A stretch of 64,000 bases of DNA from Amaricoccus sp003258405 (GCF_043226085.1 NZ_CP171225.1:62001-126000); one strand, 5' to 3'; counted from the stretch's first letter, positions 38,318 to 46,680 are shown. Notes: generated by a model not told the origin, from the sequence alone. Program-made: numbers and translations.

Positions 38318-38417
38318 AGTGCGGCGTTATGGCCAAAATATCCATTTAACCTTCTTGCCGTGCTATTTTCGGGAGGGGGAACACGCCGTGGGACAGAGAT
38401 CCGCAGCGAAGAAGATG

Positions 38418-38855
38418 TTACCCCGCCCGCTCCGCGCGGCTCCATTCCGGCAGGGGGAAGAGGCGGTCGTAGGCCCAGTTGAAGGCGAAGGCGTAGGCCA
38501 CGTAGAAGAGCGCGAACGCGATATCCATCACCAGCGCCTGCCAGAGCGAGATGCCGAGATACCACGCGAGGAACGGCATGAGGACGGTGAGCAGCCCCGC
38601 CTCGAAGAGGATGGCGTGGAGGAGCCGGAGGCCGAGGCTCTTGCGCGTGGTGCCGGTGAGACGCCGGAGGCCGAGGTCGAAGAGGTAGTTGTAGGCCATG
38701 TTCCAGAGCGTCGCGATGGCAGCACTCGCGAGGCCGACGGCGGCGGCGTCGCCCATGGGCAGGTGGAAGGCCGCCGCGCCGAGGGGGATGATCAGGACAA
38801 GGGCGACGATCTCGAAGGCGAGCGCGTGGCGGAGGCGGTCGAGGGGGGTGCGCAT
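38418..38855 (-). CDS. PACE-family efflux transporter
   Basis: A 145-residue protein with four transmembrane helices in two similar BTP (bacterial transmembrane pair) halves. The motifs are RLRHALAFEIVALVL with the conserved membrane Glu, AIATLWNMAYNYLFD, RLLHAILFEAGLLTVL, and MDIAFALFYVAYAFAFNWAYDRLFP. PACE pumps export biguanides and acriflavine, and short-chain diamines in some members. I chose the ATG at 38855 since the family begins there; an upstream ATG (38903) adds a non-conserved stretch. Confidence 0.9.
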   Translation of the reverse strand: MRTPLDRLRHALAFEIVALVLIIPLGAAAFHLPMGDAAAVGLASAAIATLWNMAYNYLFDLGLRRLTGTTRKSLGLRLLHAILFEAGLLTVLMPFLAWYLGISLWQALVMDIAFALFYVAYAFAFNWAYDRLFPLPEWSRAERAG

Positions 38856-39016
38856 CGGGGCAACCTCTTGGGATGGTGCCGGGTCGTCCCGGCGACGGAT
38901 CATCTGGCGAGGTCGTCCTCTTGGCGGGGGATATGGCAGCCCCGGCGCCGGGCTTCAAGCCTACCGCGGCGTCTTCGGGCGGGATGTGGTGCCGGGTTGC
39001 CGCCCGTGCCCGAGGG

Positions 39017-40141
39017 CTACCAGCCGCGGAAGCGCGGCCAGGTCATGAGCGGGCCGGGGGTCGCGGGCAGGACGTGGTAGCGCTCGTGCTGGGCGGCGGT
39101 GGCGCAGGCGTGGTTCGGCAGGATGCGGAGGAGCGCGCCGAGGGGCAGCTCGGGGAGCGGGCCGTTCGTGCCGGGGCGGCGGGTGACGATGCCGTGCTCC
39201 TGGTTGGCGGCGCTGACGATGAGATCGGGGAGTACGCGGCCCTCGAGGTCGCAGACGAGGCCGTAGCCCTGGTCCACCGGTTGCGCCGCGGTGCCGCGGT
39301 CGCGCGAGAGCGCCATCCAGCCGGCGTCGATCATGATCCGGCCGCGGTCGGGCTGGTGGCCGATGACGGTCGTGAGCACGCTCAGCGCGATGTCCTCGAG
39401 GCGGCAGGCGCCGATCCCCGCCATCACCAGGTCGAAGAACATGTAGACCCCGGCGCGCAGCTCGGTGACGCCGGTGAGATCACGGGCGGCATGGGCCGTG
39501 GGGGTCGAGCCGATGCTGACGGTGGGGCAGGCGAGCCCGGCGGCGCGCAGGGCGTCGGCGGCGGCGACCGCGGCGCGGCGCTCGCCCTCGGCGCAGTCGG
39601 CCTGGGCCGCGATGCCGAGGGCGGCATAGCTCTCGCCGGCATGGGCCAGCACGCCGCGGAGGGTGCCTCTGGCCGCGAGGATGCGGCCGGTTTCGATGAG
39701 GGCCGGATCGCCGGGGCGGAGGCCGCTGCGGTGGCCGTCGCTGTCGATCTCGATCAGGGCGGGCACGCCGGCGGCGGCGGTGGCGCGGGCCTGTTCGGGG
39801 CTGTCGAGGAGGACGGTGAGGTCGCAGCCCCGGGCGAGCAGCGCGGTGACGCGGGCGAGTTTTGCCGGCGCGATGCCGACGGCGTAGAGGATGTCGCGGT
39901 GGCCGGCGGCGTGGAAGGTCTCGGCCTCGGCCAGGGTGGACACGGTGATCGGCCCGGGCGCGCCGCCGCCGACCCGCCGGGCGATCTCGGGCGATTTCGC
40001 GGTCTTCAGGTGCGGCCGCAGGGTGACGCCGAGGCTCTGCGCCCGCACCGCCAGCCGGTCGATGTTGCGCGTCATCGTCGCTTCGTCGAGCAGCAGGGCG
40101 GGGGTGTCGAGGCGGGCGAGATCGGCGGCGGCGGGCGGCAT
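39017..40141 (-). CDS. D-threonine aldolase / D-serine dehydratase-like PLP enzyme
   Basis: A 374-residue fold-type III PLP enzyme (alanine-racemase N-terminal barrel, DSD1/D-TA family). LDTPALLLDEATMTRNI opens the barrel, PHLKTAK holds the PLP lysine (about residue 46), SIGSTPTAH binds phosphate, and PNHACATAAQH near the C-terminus supplies the His/Cys metal site needed by this family. It would cleave D-threonine-type hydroxy amino acids to glycine and aldehyde, or dehydrate D-serine. It is divergent from a LysR gene that probably regulates it. Confidence 0.88.
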   Translation of the reverse strand: MPPAAADLARLDTPALLLDEATMTRNIDRLAVRAQSLGVTLRPHLKTAKSPEIARRVGGGAPGPITVSTLAEAETFHAAGHRDILYAVGIAPAKLARVTALLARGCDLTVLLDSPEQARATAAAGVPALIEIDSDGHRSGLRPGDPALIETGRILAARGTLRGVLAHAGESYAALGIAAQADCAEGERRAAVAAADALRAAGLACPTVSIGSTPTAHAARDLTGVTELRAGVYMFFDLVMAGIGACRLEDIALSVLTTVIGHQPDRGRIMIDAGWMALSRDRGTAAQPVDQGYGLVCDLEGRVLPDLIVSAANQEHGIVTRRPGTNGPLPELPLGALLRILPNHACATAAQHERYHVLPATPGPLMTWPRFRGW

Positions 40142-40233
40142 GGGCGGGCTCCTTCGGTCGGGTGTTGTGTCCGGTGCGGGGCGAGGATAGCAGTGGCGGC
40201 CTTCAGGTGATATTCATCCGGAGGCAATCCTGG

Positions 40234-40251
40234 ATTAAGTTGGGGCTTAAT
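40234..40251. promoter_or_regulatory. LysR-type operator
   Basis: ATTAAGTTGGGGCTTAAT has perfect 6-bp arms with a 6-bp spacer and contains the T-N11-A pattern. It overlaps the lysR start codon (40250), so it could serve both autoregulation and control of the divergent D-TA-like gene. Confidence 0.5.
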
Positions 40252-41149
40252 GGTTGATCTGGCGGACCTGCGGTTTCTGACGGCGCTTGCCGTGGCGCCG
40301 AGCCTTGCGGCGGCAGCGCGGCGGCTCGATGTGACGCCGCCTGCGGTGTCGCAGCGGCTGGCGCAGATCGAGGCGCGGCTTGGGCTGCGGCTGGTCGAGC
40401 GCGGCCGCGGGCCGCTCCGGCTGACGGCGGAGGGGGCGTTGCTGGTCGAGCGGGCGCGCGGGGTGCTTGACGCGCTCGAGGCGCTTGACGAGGAGATGGC
40501 GGCGCGGGCGGGGCGGATCGAGGGGCCGCTGCATGTCATCGCGCCCTTCGGCTTCGGGCGGCTGCATGTGGCGCCGGTTCTGGCGCGGTTTGCCGAGGAA
40601 AACCCGGCGCTTCGCGCGGAGCTCGGCCTCAGCGAGGATCCGCTCGGTGCGATGCGGGCCGGGCCCTGGGATGTGCTCGTCCATGTCGGGCGGCTGCCGG
40701 ATCTCCGGATCACGCAGCGCAAGCTCGGGGCGAACCGGCGGTTTCTGGTGGCGTCGCCCGCCTATGCGGCGCGTGCGGGGCTGCCCCGGCATCCGGGCGA
40801 GATGGCCGGGCATCGGGTCGGGGTGGTGCGCGAGAACCGGGCCGACACCACGCTCTGGCCGCTCAGGGGGCCCGGGGGCGCGGAGGAGAACCTGCGCGTC
40901 CGGCCGGTCTTTGCCTGCAACGATGGCGAGGTGCTGCGGGCCTGGGCCTGCGACGGGTTCGGGATCGTCGAGCGCTCCGAGTGGAGCGTGCGGGCGGATC
41001 TCGCGGCGGGGCGGCTCGTCCGGGTTCTGCCCGGCTGGTCGCTGCCGGATGCGGATATCGTGGCGCTGCTGAACCCCCGCGCTGTCCGCGCGCTGCGGAT
41101 CGAGGCCTTCGTCGCGCGGCTCGCGGAGGTGATCGGGGGTGGCGGCTGA
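40250..41149 (+). CDS. LysR-family transcriptional regulator
   Basis: A 299-residue LTTR: winged helix at 4-62 (LRFLTALAVAPSLAAAARRL then DVTPPAVSQRLAQIEARLG) and a two-lobed effector domain. It lies head to head with the D-threonine aldolase-like gene and is likely its regulator. The ATG lies within an inverted repeat that can act as its own operator. Its 3' end overlaps the longest frame of the following GNAT gene. Confidence 0.92.
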   Translation: MVDLADLRFLTALAVAPSLAAAARRLDVTPPAVSQRLAQIEARLGLRLVERGRGPLRLTAEGALLVERARGVLDALEALDEEMAARAGRIEGPLHVIAPFGFGRLHVAPVLARFAEENPALRAELGLSEDPLGAMRAGPWDVLVHVGRLPDLRITQRKLGANRRFLVASPAYAARAGLPRHPGEMAGHRVGVVRENRADTTLWPLRGPGGAEENLRVRPVFACNDGEVLRAWACDGFGIVERSEWSVRADLAAGRLVRVLPGWSLPDADIVALLNPRAVRALRIEAFVARLAEVIGGGG

Positions 41150-41189
41150 GGTGGCGCGGGCCGGTGGCATCCGGGGAGAGGAGAGAGGA

Positions 41190-41705
41190 ATGGAGGGGCC
41201 CTGCACGTGCCGGATCCCGAGGCTCGAGACCGCGCGGCTGCTGCTCCGCCCGATGCGGGCCGGGGACTGGCCGCCCTATGCGGCGCTGATGGGTTCGGCC
41301 CGGGCCCGGCACATGGGCGGGCCGTTTGCGGCGCGCGCGGCCTGGGGGATGTTCTGCGCCGATCACGCGCAATGGGATTTCTTCGGCTGCGGGGCGCTGA
41401 TGGTGGAGGAGCGCGCGACCGGCGCCTGTCTGGGCCAGGTTGCGATCAACGCGGGGCCGCTCTTTCCGGAGCACGAGATGGGCTGGCTCGTGTTTCCCGA
41501 GGCGGAGGGGCGGGGAATCGCCTTCGAGGCGTCCGCGGCCTTGCGCGACTGGGCGCGGCAGGAGCGCCGGCTCGAGACGCTGGTGAGCTATGTCGATGCG
41601 GGCAACACCCGCTCGCGCCGCCTTGCCGAACGGCTTGGCGCGGTGCCGGACCCGCAGGCGCCGCGGCCCGATCCGGCGGATCTCGTCTACCGGCATTTCG
41701 GCTGA
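41190..41705 (+). CDS. GNAT-family N-acetyltransferase
   Basis: A 171-residue acetyltransferase of the RimJ/RimL type: LETARLLLRPMRAGDWPPYAALMGS at the N-terminus, GLGQVAIN-like central strand (CLGQVAINAG), and a FPEAEGRGIAFEASAALRDWA acetyl-CoA loop (Q/RxxGxG/A pattern reads EGRGIA). YVDAGNTRSRRLAERLGA is the usual C-terminal helix. I chose the ATG at 41190 because a purine-rich GGAGAGAGGA lies just before it; a frame from 41139 overlaps lysR. Substrate unknown. Confidence 0.85.
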   Translation: MEGPCTCRIPRLETARLLLRPMRAGDWPPYAALMGSARARHMGGPFAARAAWGMFCADHAQWDFFGCGALMVEERATGACLGQVAINAGPLFPEHEMGWLVFPEAEGRGIAFEASAALRDWARQERRLETLVSYVDAGNTRSRRLAERLGAVPDPQAPRPDPADLVYRHFG

Positions 41706-41746
41706 GCGGCCGGGGCTGCACCCGCGGGGCGGGTGCGGCGGTGGTC

Positions 41747-41920
41747 TCTGCCCCCCGGCGCGTCGCGTGCGCGATTCTCGGCTTTCGGGGAGGTTCAGGC
41801 TGTCGCCGTTCTCGAAGACATGGCTCGAATAGCCCGTGAAGCTGCCCGCCTCGGGACCGTCATCGCCGGTGAAGGCACAGGTCTATTGCGCAATCCGGTC
41901 GTGCTCGAAGGCCGCGGTTC
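41747..41920 (-). pseudogene. possible decayed reading frame
   Basis: On the minus strand one frame reads RTAAFEHDRIAQ, an in-frame TAG (41883-41885), then TCAFTGDDGPEAGSFTGYSS and HVFENGDSLNL before drifting into low-complexity sequence. The amino acid mix looks protein-like, but there is no start or family match I recognise. It may be a remnant or chance. Confidence 0.2.
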
Positions 41921-41930
41921 GGGGGATGGA

Positions 41931-42146
41931 TCAGCCCATCTCGCCCTTGTCATGCTCCTCCTGTTCGAACTCGTCCTCGAGATAGTCCTCGAGGTTGACG
42001 AGATCTTCGGGGAGCGGCAGCCCGAGGGCGCGCATTTCGGCCAGTTTCTCGCGCAGGCTTTCCTGCGCTTCGTGCATGTCCTCCGGCTGGTTCGAGATCG
42101 CGTCGAGCAGCATCGCGATCTGGATCCGGAATTCCTCCAAGGCCAT
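41931..42146 (-). CDS. small acidic hypothetical protein (71 aa)
   Basis: A 71-residue, mostly helical, very acidic protein with three parts: FRIQIAMLLDAISNQPEDMH, SLREKLAEMRALGLPLPEDL, and a Glu/Asp-rich end. A strong AGGAGG lies seven bases before the ATG, which is the main reason to accept it. No known domain was recognised. It stands alone between genes of opposite strand. Confidence 0.65.
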   Translation of the reverse strand: MALEEFRIQIAMLLDAISNQPEDMHEAQESLREKLAEMRALGLPLPEDLVNLEDYLEDEFEQEEHDKGEMG

Positions 42147-42284
42147 GGTATCCTCCTGCCGAAAGGCCGATATTCCTATCCCGTAAGGGTGGCGCCAGTT
42201 TGCGCACTGTGATTGATGTAGCGCAAGGCCGTTCGGACGGAGCGGAGCCTATTCTCGTACGACCGCATCAAGAGGAGATGTGCC

Positions 42285-43121
42285 ATGTCCTTCAAGACCC
42301 TGTTCACCGCGGTCGATGTCCGGCAGGACGACGCGGAGATCGACCGAGCCGTCGAAATCTGTCGCAAGCTGGATGCCCATCTCATGGTTCTCGTCGTGGG
42401 GGTCGCGCCGCCACCGCCCGCCTCGCCCTATGGCGTGGTCTCGAACGACATCTGGGCGGGCGAGATCACCGAGGGGCAGGCCGCAGCGCAGGCGCGCGCC
42501 GACGAGATCAGCGCGAAGCTCGCCGCAGCCGGCCGGTCGGCGACGGTGGAGGCCAATTACGTCGATCGCGGCACGATCGCGACGATTTCGGCGCGTTTCG
42601 CCCGCTACGCCGACCTCACGCTCATCACGCCGGGCGCCGATGGCTTCGAGCAGCTGCGCGGCTGCGTGAGCGACGGGGCGCTCTTCGAATCCGGCCGGCC
42701 GGTCGTGCTGCTGCCGGCGGGGGCGTCGAACTTTCCCGAGCCCAAGCGCGTCATGATTGCCTGGGATGCGAGCGTCGAGGCGTCGAAGGCCGTGCGCGAC
42801 GCGATCGGGATCATGCAGAGCGCCGAGGCGGTCGATGTGGTGCTGATCGATCCGGTGCCGACCTTCGACGGCCACGGGCCGGAGCCGGGGGCCGATCTCG
42901 CCGCCTATCTCGCGCGCCATGGCATCTCGACGACGGTGCATTGCCTGCCGCGGCAGGGGCACGAGGTCGGCGAGGTCCTGCACCGCACCGCCGAGGAGCT
43001 CGGGGCCGATCTCATGGTCATGGGCGGATTCGGGCATTCGCGGCTGCGCCAGCGCATCTTCGGCGGCACGACGACGACGATGATGAAGGGCACCGATATC
43101 GCCGTCCTGATGGCGCATTGA
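42285..43121 (+). CDS. universal stress protein, tandem UspA type
   Basis: A 278-residue protein. The C-terminal UspA domain (about 150-275) has KRVMIAWDASVEASKAVRDA and the ATP-binding loop VMGGFGHSRLRQRIFGGTT, the GX2GX9G(S/T) pattern. The N-terminal half is a degenerate second Usp-like domain without that loop. Such proteins respond to stress and bind ATP. AGGAG precedes the ATG. It stands alone just upstream of the SRP RNA gene. Confidence 0.9.
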   Translation: MSFKTLFTAVDVRQDDAEIDRAVEICRKLDAHLMVLVVGVAPPPPASPYGVVSNDIWAGEITEGQAAAQARADEISAKLAAAGRSATVEANYVDRGTIATISARFARYADLTLITPGADGFEQLRGCVSDGALFESGRPVVLLPAGASNFPEPKRVMIAWDASVEASKAVRDAIGIMQSAEAVDVVLIDPVPTFDGHGPEPGADLAAYLARHGISTTVHCLPRQGHEVGEVLHRTAEELGADLMVMGGFGHSRLRQRIFGGTTTTMMKGTDIAVLMAH

Positions 43122-43157
43122 GGCCGCAGGCGGGCGCAGGAAGGCCTCTTGCGCCCC

Positions 43158-43186
43158 TTGAACCTGCCCGGACACCGGGCTATATC
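43158..43186 (+). promoter_or_regulatory. sigma-70-type promoter of the SRP RNA gene
   Basis: TTGAAC (43158-43163), exactly 17 bases, TATATC (43181-43186). Transcription would begin about 43193, where the terminal helix of the SRP RNA starts. This is the clearest housekeeping promoter in the window. Confidence 0.8.
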
Positions 43187-43192
43187 GCCTCC

Positions 43193-43288
43193 CGAGAGGT
43201 TGGCGCGGGCAGGCGCCTCGCCAACCCGGTCAGGTCCGGAAGGAAGCAGCCGTAACGAGCCCCGCTTGGGCCGTTGTCCAGCCTCTCG
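43193..43288 (+). ncRNA. ffs: signal recognition particle RNA (4.5S type)
   Basis: The diagnostic domain IV segment GTCAGGTCCGGAAGGAAGCA (tetraloop GGAA, symmetric and asymmetric internal loops) lies at about 43230-43249. The ends CGAGAGGTTGG (43193-43203) and CCAGCCTCTCG (43278-43288) form an 11-bp terminal helix with a single G-T pair. Length about 96 nt, standard for the small bacterial SRP RNA. It partners Ffh in co-translational targeting. Confidence 0.96.
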
Positions 43289-43312
43289 CTTCAACTCCCC
43301 AGATATCTGGTG

Positions 43313-43340
43313 AACCGCCGCGCCCTCGGGCGCGGTTTCG
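43313..43340 (+). terminator. probable terminator after ffs
   Basis: AACCG-CGCGCCC pairs with GGGCGCGGTTT around a three-base loop with a two-base bulge, followed by a short T stretch. A separate perfect palindrome CCAGATATCTGG (43299-43310) lies just before it. Confidence 0.5.
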
Positions 43341-43427
43341 CCCGTTGGTTCGGGCTTCGGGCCTGTCGCTCTCCGGCGGGCGTGCAAGCCATCGTGACTG
43401 GCGCGCGGCCTCTTCTTCGCTAGGGTG

Positions 43428-43460
43428 AGCTCTCCTCCCATGGGCAGTTGAAGGAGAGCT
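43428..43460 (+). promoter_or_regulatory. hairpin covering the ribosome-binding site of the MBL-fold gene
   Basis: AGCTCTCCT (43428-43436) is the exact complement of AGGAGAGCT (43452-43460), with a 15-base loop. The second arm is the Shine-Dalgarno sequence four bases before the ATG at 43464. Folding would hide the ribosome-binding site and suggests translational control or simple repression of expression. Confidence 0.5.
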
Positions 43461-43463
43461 TCC

Positions 43464-44432
43464 ATGACATCTCGTACCGGTTCGGATCTGCGTTTCGTGC
43501 GGCTGGGGCGGCGGCGCTTCCTCGCCCTGTCGGGCGCCGCCCTCGCGCTGCCGGGGCTTGCGCGCGGGGCCTGGGCGCATGGCTCGGAGACGCATGTCTT
43601 TCCGATGGGCGATATCGAGGTGACGGTGGTGAGCGACGGGCATCTGGTGATCCCGACCTCGGTCATTGCCGCCAACCTCACCGGGGCCGAGCATGACGCG
43701 GCCGTCGCGGAAGTGCTCGGGAGCGTGCAGGAGACGTTCCAGCCCGAGACGAATCACGCGCTGCTCCGCGCCGGGTCGGACCTCGTGCTGGTCGATACCG
43801 GCTCGGGGCCGCGGTTCCAGCCCTCGGCGGGCAAGCTCCTCGCCAATCTCGCCTTCAACGGCATCGATCCGGGCGATGTGACCAAGGTCGTCTTTACCCA
43901 TGCGCATCCCGATCACGTCTGGGGGACGCTGCTCGAGGACGACAAGACGCTCGCCTTTCCGAATGCCGAGTATTTCGTCGGCGCTGCGGAGTTCGATTTC
44001 TGGACGGCGCCGGACATCTTCACCGTGCTGCCGGCGGATTTCCATCCCTTCGCGGAAGGGGCGCAGCGCGATCTCATGGCGGTGACCGACCGGCTCACCA
44101 TGGTGCGCGAGGGCGATGCGATCGTGCCGGGGGTGACGGTGATCGACACGCCCGGGCATACGCCGGGGCATGTCTCGCTCCTCGTCGAGGGCGGGCCGGG
44201 GCTCATCATCACCGGCGACGTGATCGGCGATCCGGCCTTCAACGTCTCGCATCCCGACTGGGTGTTCGGCTTCGACTTCGATCCCGAGATGGCGATTGCC
44301 ACCCGCCGCAGCCTGCTCGGGCGCGCCGCGGCGGACGGAAACCAGATCCTGAGCTATCACGCGCCCTATCCGGGCGTCGGCACCGTGGCGGCGACGGACG
44401 ACGGCGCCTTTGCCTTCACCGCGGTGAGCTGA
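43464..44432 (+). CDS. Tat-exported metallo-beta-lactamase-fold hydrolase
   Basis: A 322-residue MBL-fold enzyme of the lactonase-like group. The twin-arginine signal is LGRRRFLALSGAALALPGLA, with cleavage near residue 39, so the folded, metal-loaded protein goes to the periplasm. The metal motif is THAHPDH (His146, His148, Asp150, His151), with DTPGHTPGHVS supplying the third His and ITGDVIGD the bridging Asp. A quorum-signal lactonase or other ester hydrolase role is possible; substrate unknown. It overlaps the convergent ankyrin gene by 17 bp. Confidence 0.9.
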   Translation: MTSRTGSDLRFVRLGRRRFLALSGAALALPGLARGAWAHGSETHVFPMGDIEVTVVSDGHLVIPTSVIAANLTGAEHDAAVAEVLGSVQETFQPETNHALLRAGSDLVLVDTGSGPRFQPSAGKLLANLAFNGIDPGDVTKVVFTHAHPDHVWGTLLEDDKTLAFPNAEYFVGAAEFDFWTAPDIFTVLPADFHPFAEGAQRDLMAVTDRLTMVREGDAIVPGVTVIDTPGHTPGHVSLLVEGGPGLIITGDVIGDPAFNVSHPDWVFGFDFDPEMAIATRRSLLGRAAADGNQILSYHAPYPGVGTVAATDDGAFAFTAVS

Positions 44433-45900
44433 GCCCGGCGGGCCTCCGGGCCTCGAGGAGATCGGCGAGCTCGGGATCGGTCGCGGCCTGGGCGAGCCCC
44501 GGGGCCACGGGCGCGCCCGCCGCGAGCACGGCGCGGAGGCAGGCGGCGTGATCCGCCCCCTCCGGTCGCGGTGCGTTCTCGGCCCCATGCAGGATCGTCT
44601 CGACGATGCCGCCGCCATAGGCGTTGCGATGCAGGAGGTCCGGCCTGCAGGCGAGCAGCCAGTCCACCGCCGCGGGCAGCCCGGACCAGCCGGCGAGCTG
44701 GAGCGGGGTGAGCCCCGTCTCGTCGGCGGCATTCGGATCGAGCCCGGCGGCGGCCAGGGCCTTCGCATGGGCGAGCCGGCCGGGAAACTGGATGAGGCGG
44801 GCGATGAGCAGGCGGTCCTCGGGGCCGAGCGGGAGGCTTGCGAGGCTCGCGCCCGGCGCGCCCCCGGCACAGGCGGCGAGCGCGGTTTCGGCCGCATCGA
44901 GCGGGGTCGCGTGACCCGCGGCGGCGAGGGCTCTGGCGAAGGCCTCGTTGCCGAAGATCCGGGCGAGCCCGTAGGCGCTGTGGCCCTGCCAGCGGCGGGC
45001 GGGGTCGGCGCCATGGGCGATGAGGAGCCGGGCGAAGCGGCCGTCGCGCATCCGCCGCGCGGCGTGGTGCAGCGCCGGCAGGCCTTCCCCGGGATCGGCG
45101 CCGTAGTCCAGCAGCAGACGCGCGCCCTCGAGATCGTCGAAATCGAGCATCCGGGCGAGGGCGTTGGTGCCCGCGACCCGAACGCCGTGGCGCATCAGCA
45201 GCTTCAGCCCGTCGTGATGGCCGAGTTCGGTGGCGTGATAGAGCGATTCGCCGTCGTTCGGATCGGCGCCCTGCGCGAGCAGCCACTCGGCGAGCGGCAG
45301 GTTGCCGGCGTGGCCAAGGGCGCCGTAGAGCGCGGAGAGGCGGCCGGTGCTGCCCGGGGCGGCGGGCATGGCATCGTTCACATCCGCGCCGTGGCGCAGC
45401 AGCAGCCCGGCGATCGCCAGCATGTCGGCGTGGCGTTCGGGGGCGGCGTGGATCCGGCGGGAGAAGGCGAGGTGCAGGATCGGGCGGCGCGGCCCGGCCT
45501 CGCGGGTCGCGGCGGCGGGATCCTGCGCGAGGCGCCGTTCGACGGCGGCGCGGTCGAGCAGGGCAACCTCGAGGCCGAAGAGCCCGGCGGCGAGATCCGG
45601 CGTTTCGGCGAGCAGGCGGTCGACCTGCCAGTTGCGGCCGTGAAAGAGCGCGCGCTTCAGCGCCTGCTGCCGCCCGGCGCGGTCAAGGCCGATGGTCTCG
45701 GCGGCGAAGACGAGGCGCGGCCAGCTTTCGAAGCCCTGCTCCTGGGCGATGACGTGGAGATAGTCGGCATGGCGCAGGCCGGTGCCTTCGGGGCGGGGCG
45801 GATGGGCGCGCAGGCGGTCGCGGGCGTCGCTCATGCCGGCCGCATGGGCCCGGTGCAGGGTCTTTGCGTCGCGGCGGAGTCTGTCGAGGGACGGGGGCAT
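44416..45900 (-). CDS. ankyrin-repeat protein
   Basis: A 494-residue protein with several ankyrin-type repeats, such as AGLLLRHGADVNDAMPA, AEWLLAQGADPNDGESLYHA, ARLLLDYGADPGEGLPALHH, ARLLIAHGADPARRW and LAAAGLDPNAADETGLTPLQ. The N-terminal ~70 residues (LDRLRRDAKTLHRAHAAG and LRHADYLHVIAQEQGFESWP) resemble the short helical domain that precedes ankyrins in related bacterial proteins. It likely mediates protein binding; there is no enzyme domain. ATG 45900 is chosen for its GGGAGA ribosome-binding site; the frame is open to 45957. Confidence 0.87.
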   Translation of the reverse strand: MPPSLDRLRRDAKTLHRAHAAGMSDARDRLRAHPPRPEGTGLRHADYLHVIAQEQGFESWPRLVFAAETIGLDRAGRQQALKRALFHGRNWQVDRLLAETPDLAAGLFGLEVALLDRAAVERRLAQDPAAATREAGPRRPILHLAFSRRIHAAPERHADMLAIAGLLLRHGADVNDAMPAAPGSTGRLSALYGALGHAGNLPLAEWLLAQGADPNDGESLYHATELGHHDGLKLLMRHGVRVAGTNALARMLDFDDLEGARLLLDYGADPGEGLPALHHAARRMRDGRFARLLIAHGADPARRWQGHSAYGLARIFGNEAFARALAAAGHATPLDAAETALAACAGGAPGASLASLPLGPEDRLLIARLIQFPGRLAHAKALAAAGLDPNAADETGLTPLQLAGWSGLPAAVDWLLACRPDLLHRNAYGGGIVETILHGAENAPRPEGADHAACLRAVLAAGAPVAPGLAQAATDPELADLLEARRPAGLSSPR

Positions 45901-46056
45901 CGGTTTCTCCCGGAAAACTGCCCGTCGATCCGCTGGGTCGGGCCGGAAGAACCGCATGGGGTTCCGTTCTGCTTCGGGGATGCGCTGCGGCGCTGTCCGC
46001 GGATCCGGATGCCTTCCCGGGAGGCCGGGAAAGAGTAGCGGCCCCCGGGGCGCCGA

Positions 46057-46680
46057 TCAAGTCTCCCGCGTTTCCGGGCGGTCGGGGATGCCCGGTGCGG
46101 GGGCGCGCGGCGGCACGGCGTCGCGAAACGTCTCGAAGGATTTCCAGGCCGGTTCGGTGGGCGGGGTGCCCGCCTGCGGCAGATATGGCGAGGGCGCGCC
46201 GTCGGACGGGATGTAGCGCGGGCAGTTGGGAAAGATCGCGCGGGCGCGGACCTCGACGAGGAGCTGCGCCCCGACGAAACCCGCCCGGCGCGGATCGTCG
46301 CGGAGGACGCGCGCGGTGCCGTTCACCCGCAGCCGCGCCGGGGCGGCGCCCATCGCGATGAAGAGCAGGCCGACCGCGGGATTGACCCGGATGTTGCCGA
46401 GGCTCTTGAACATGCCGTTGCCGTCGAAATCGGGAAAGAGCAGTTCGTCCGGCGCCGTGACCCGGACAAAGCCCGGCGGGCCGCCCTTGAAGGAGCAGTC
46501 GGGCCGCCCCTCGGCATCGGCGGTGGCGAGAAAGAAGAACCCGGCGCCCTCGATGAAGCTGCGGTCCGTCTCGGTGAAGGCCTGCCGGAAGGTGGTCGCT
46601 TCGAGCCGGTCGGCGATGCGGCGGCTGCCGAAGGCATCCTGCAGCGCGCGGTTGCCCTCATGATAGAGCTGGCTGGCCAT
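46057..46680 (-). CDS. pyridoxamine 5'-phosphate oxidase-family protein
   Basis: A 207-residue split-barrel flavin-binding protein. FIEGAGFFFLATADAEGRPDCSFKGGPPGFV is typical of the putative PNPOx group; DFDGNGMFKSLGNIRVNPAVGLLFI and LRVNGTARVLRDD follow. Members bind FMN or F420, but many have unknown substrates, and this is not the biosynthetic PdxH. It is monocistronic. Confidence 0.87.
   Translation of the reverse strand: MASQLYHEGNRALQDAFGSRRIADRLEATTFRQAFTETDRSFIEGAGFFFLATADAEGRPDCSFKGGPPGFVRVTAPDELLFPDFDGNGMFKSLGNIRVNPAVGLLFIAMGAAPARLRVNGTARVLRDDPRRAGFVGAQLLVEVRARAIFPNCPRYIPSDGAPSPYLPQAGTPPTEPAWKSFETFRDAVPPRAPAPGIPDRPETRET

Larger units (their letters stand above)
37255..38345. other. 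AT-rich island, probable horizontal insertion
   Basis: Base composition drops sharply from about 70 % GC on both sides to roughly half, and codon use changes (TTA, ATA, AGA codons that are almost absent elsewhere in the window). The island holds one intact gene (FRG domain) plus about 260 bp upstream of it with no supported gene. No integrase, tRNA or direct repeats were found at its edges. Confidence 0.75.
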
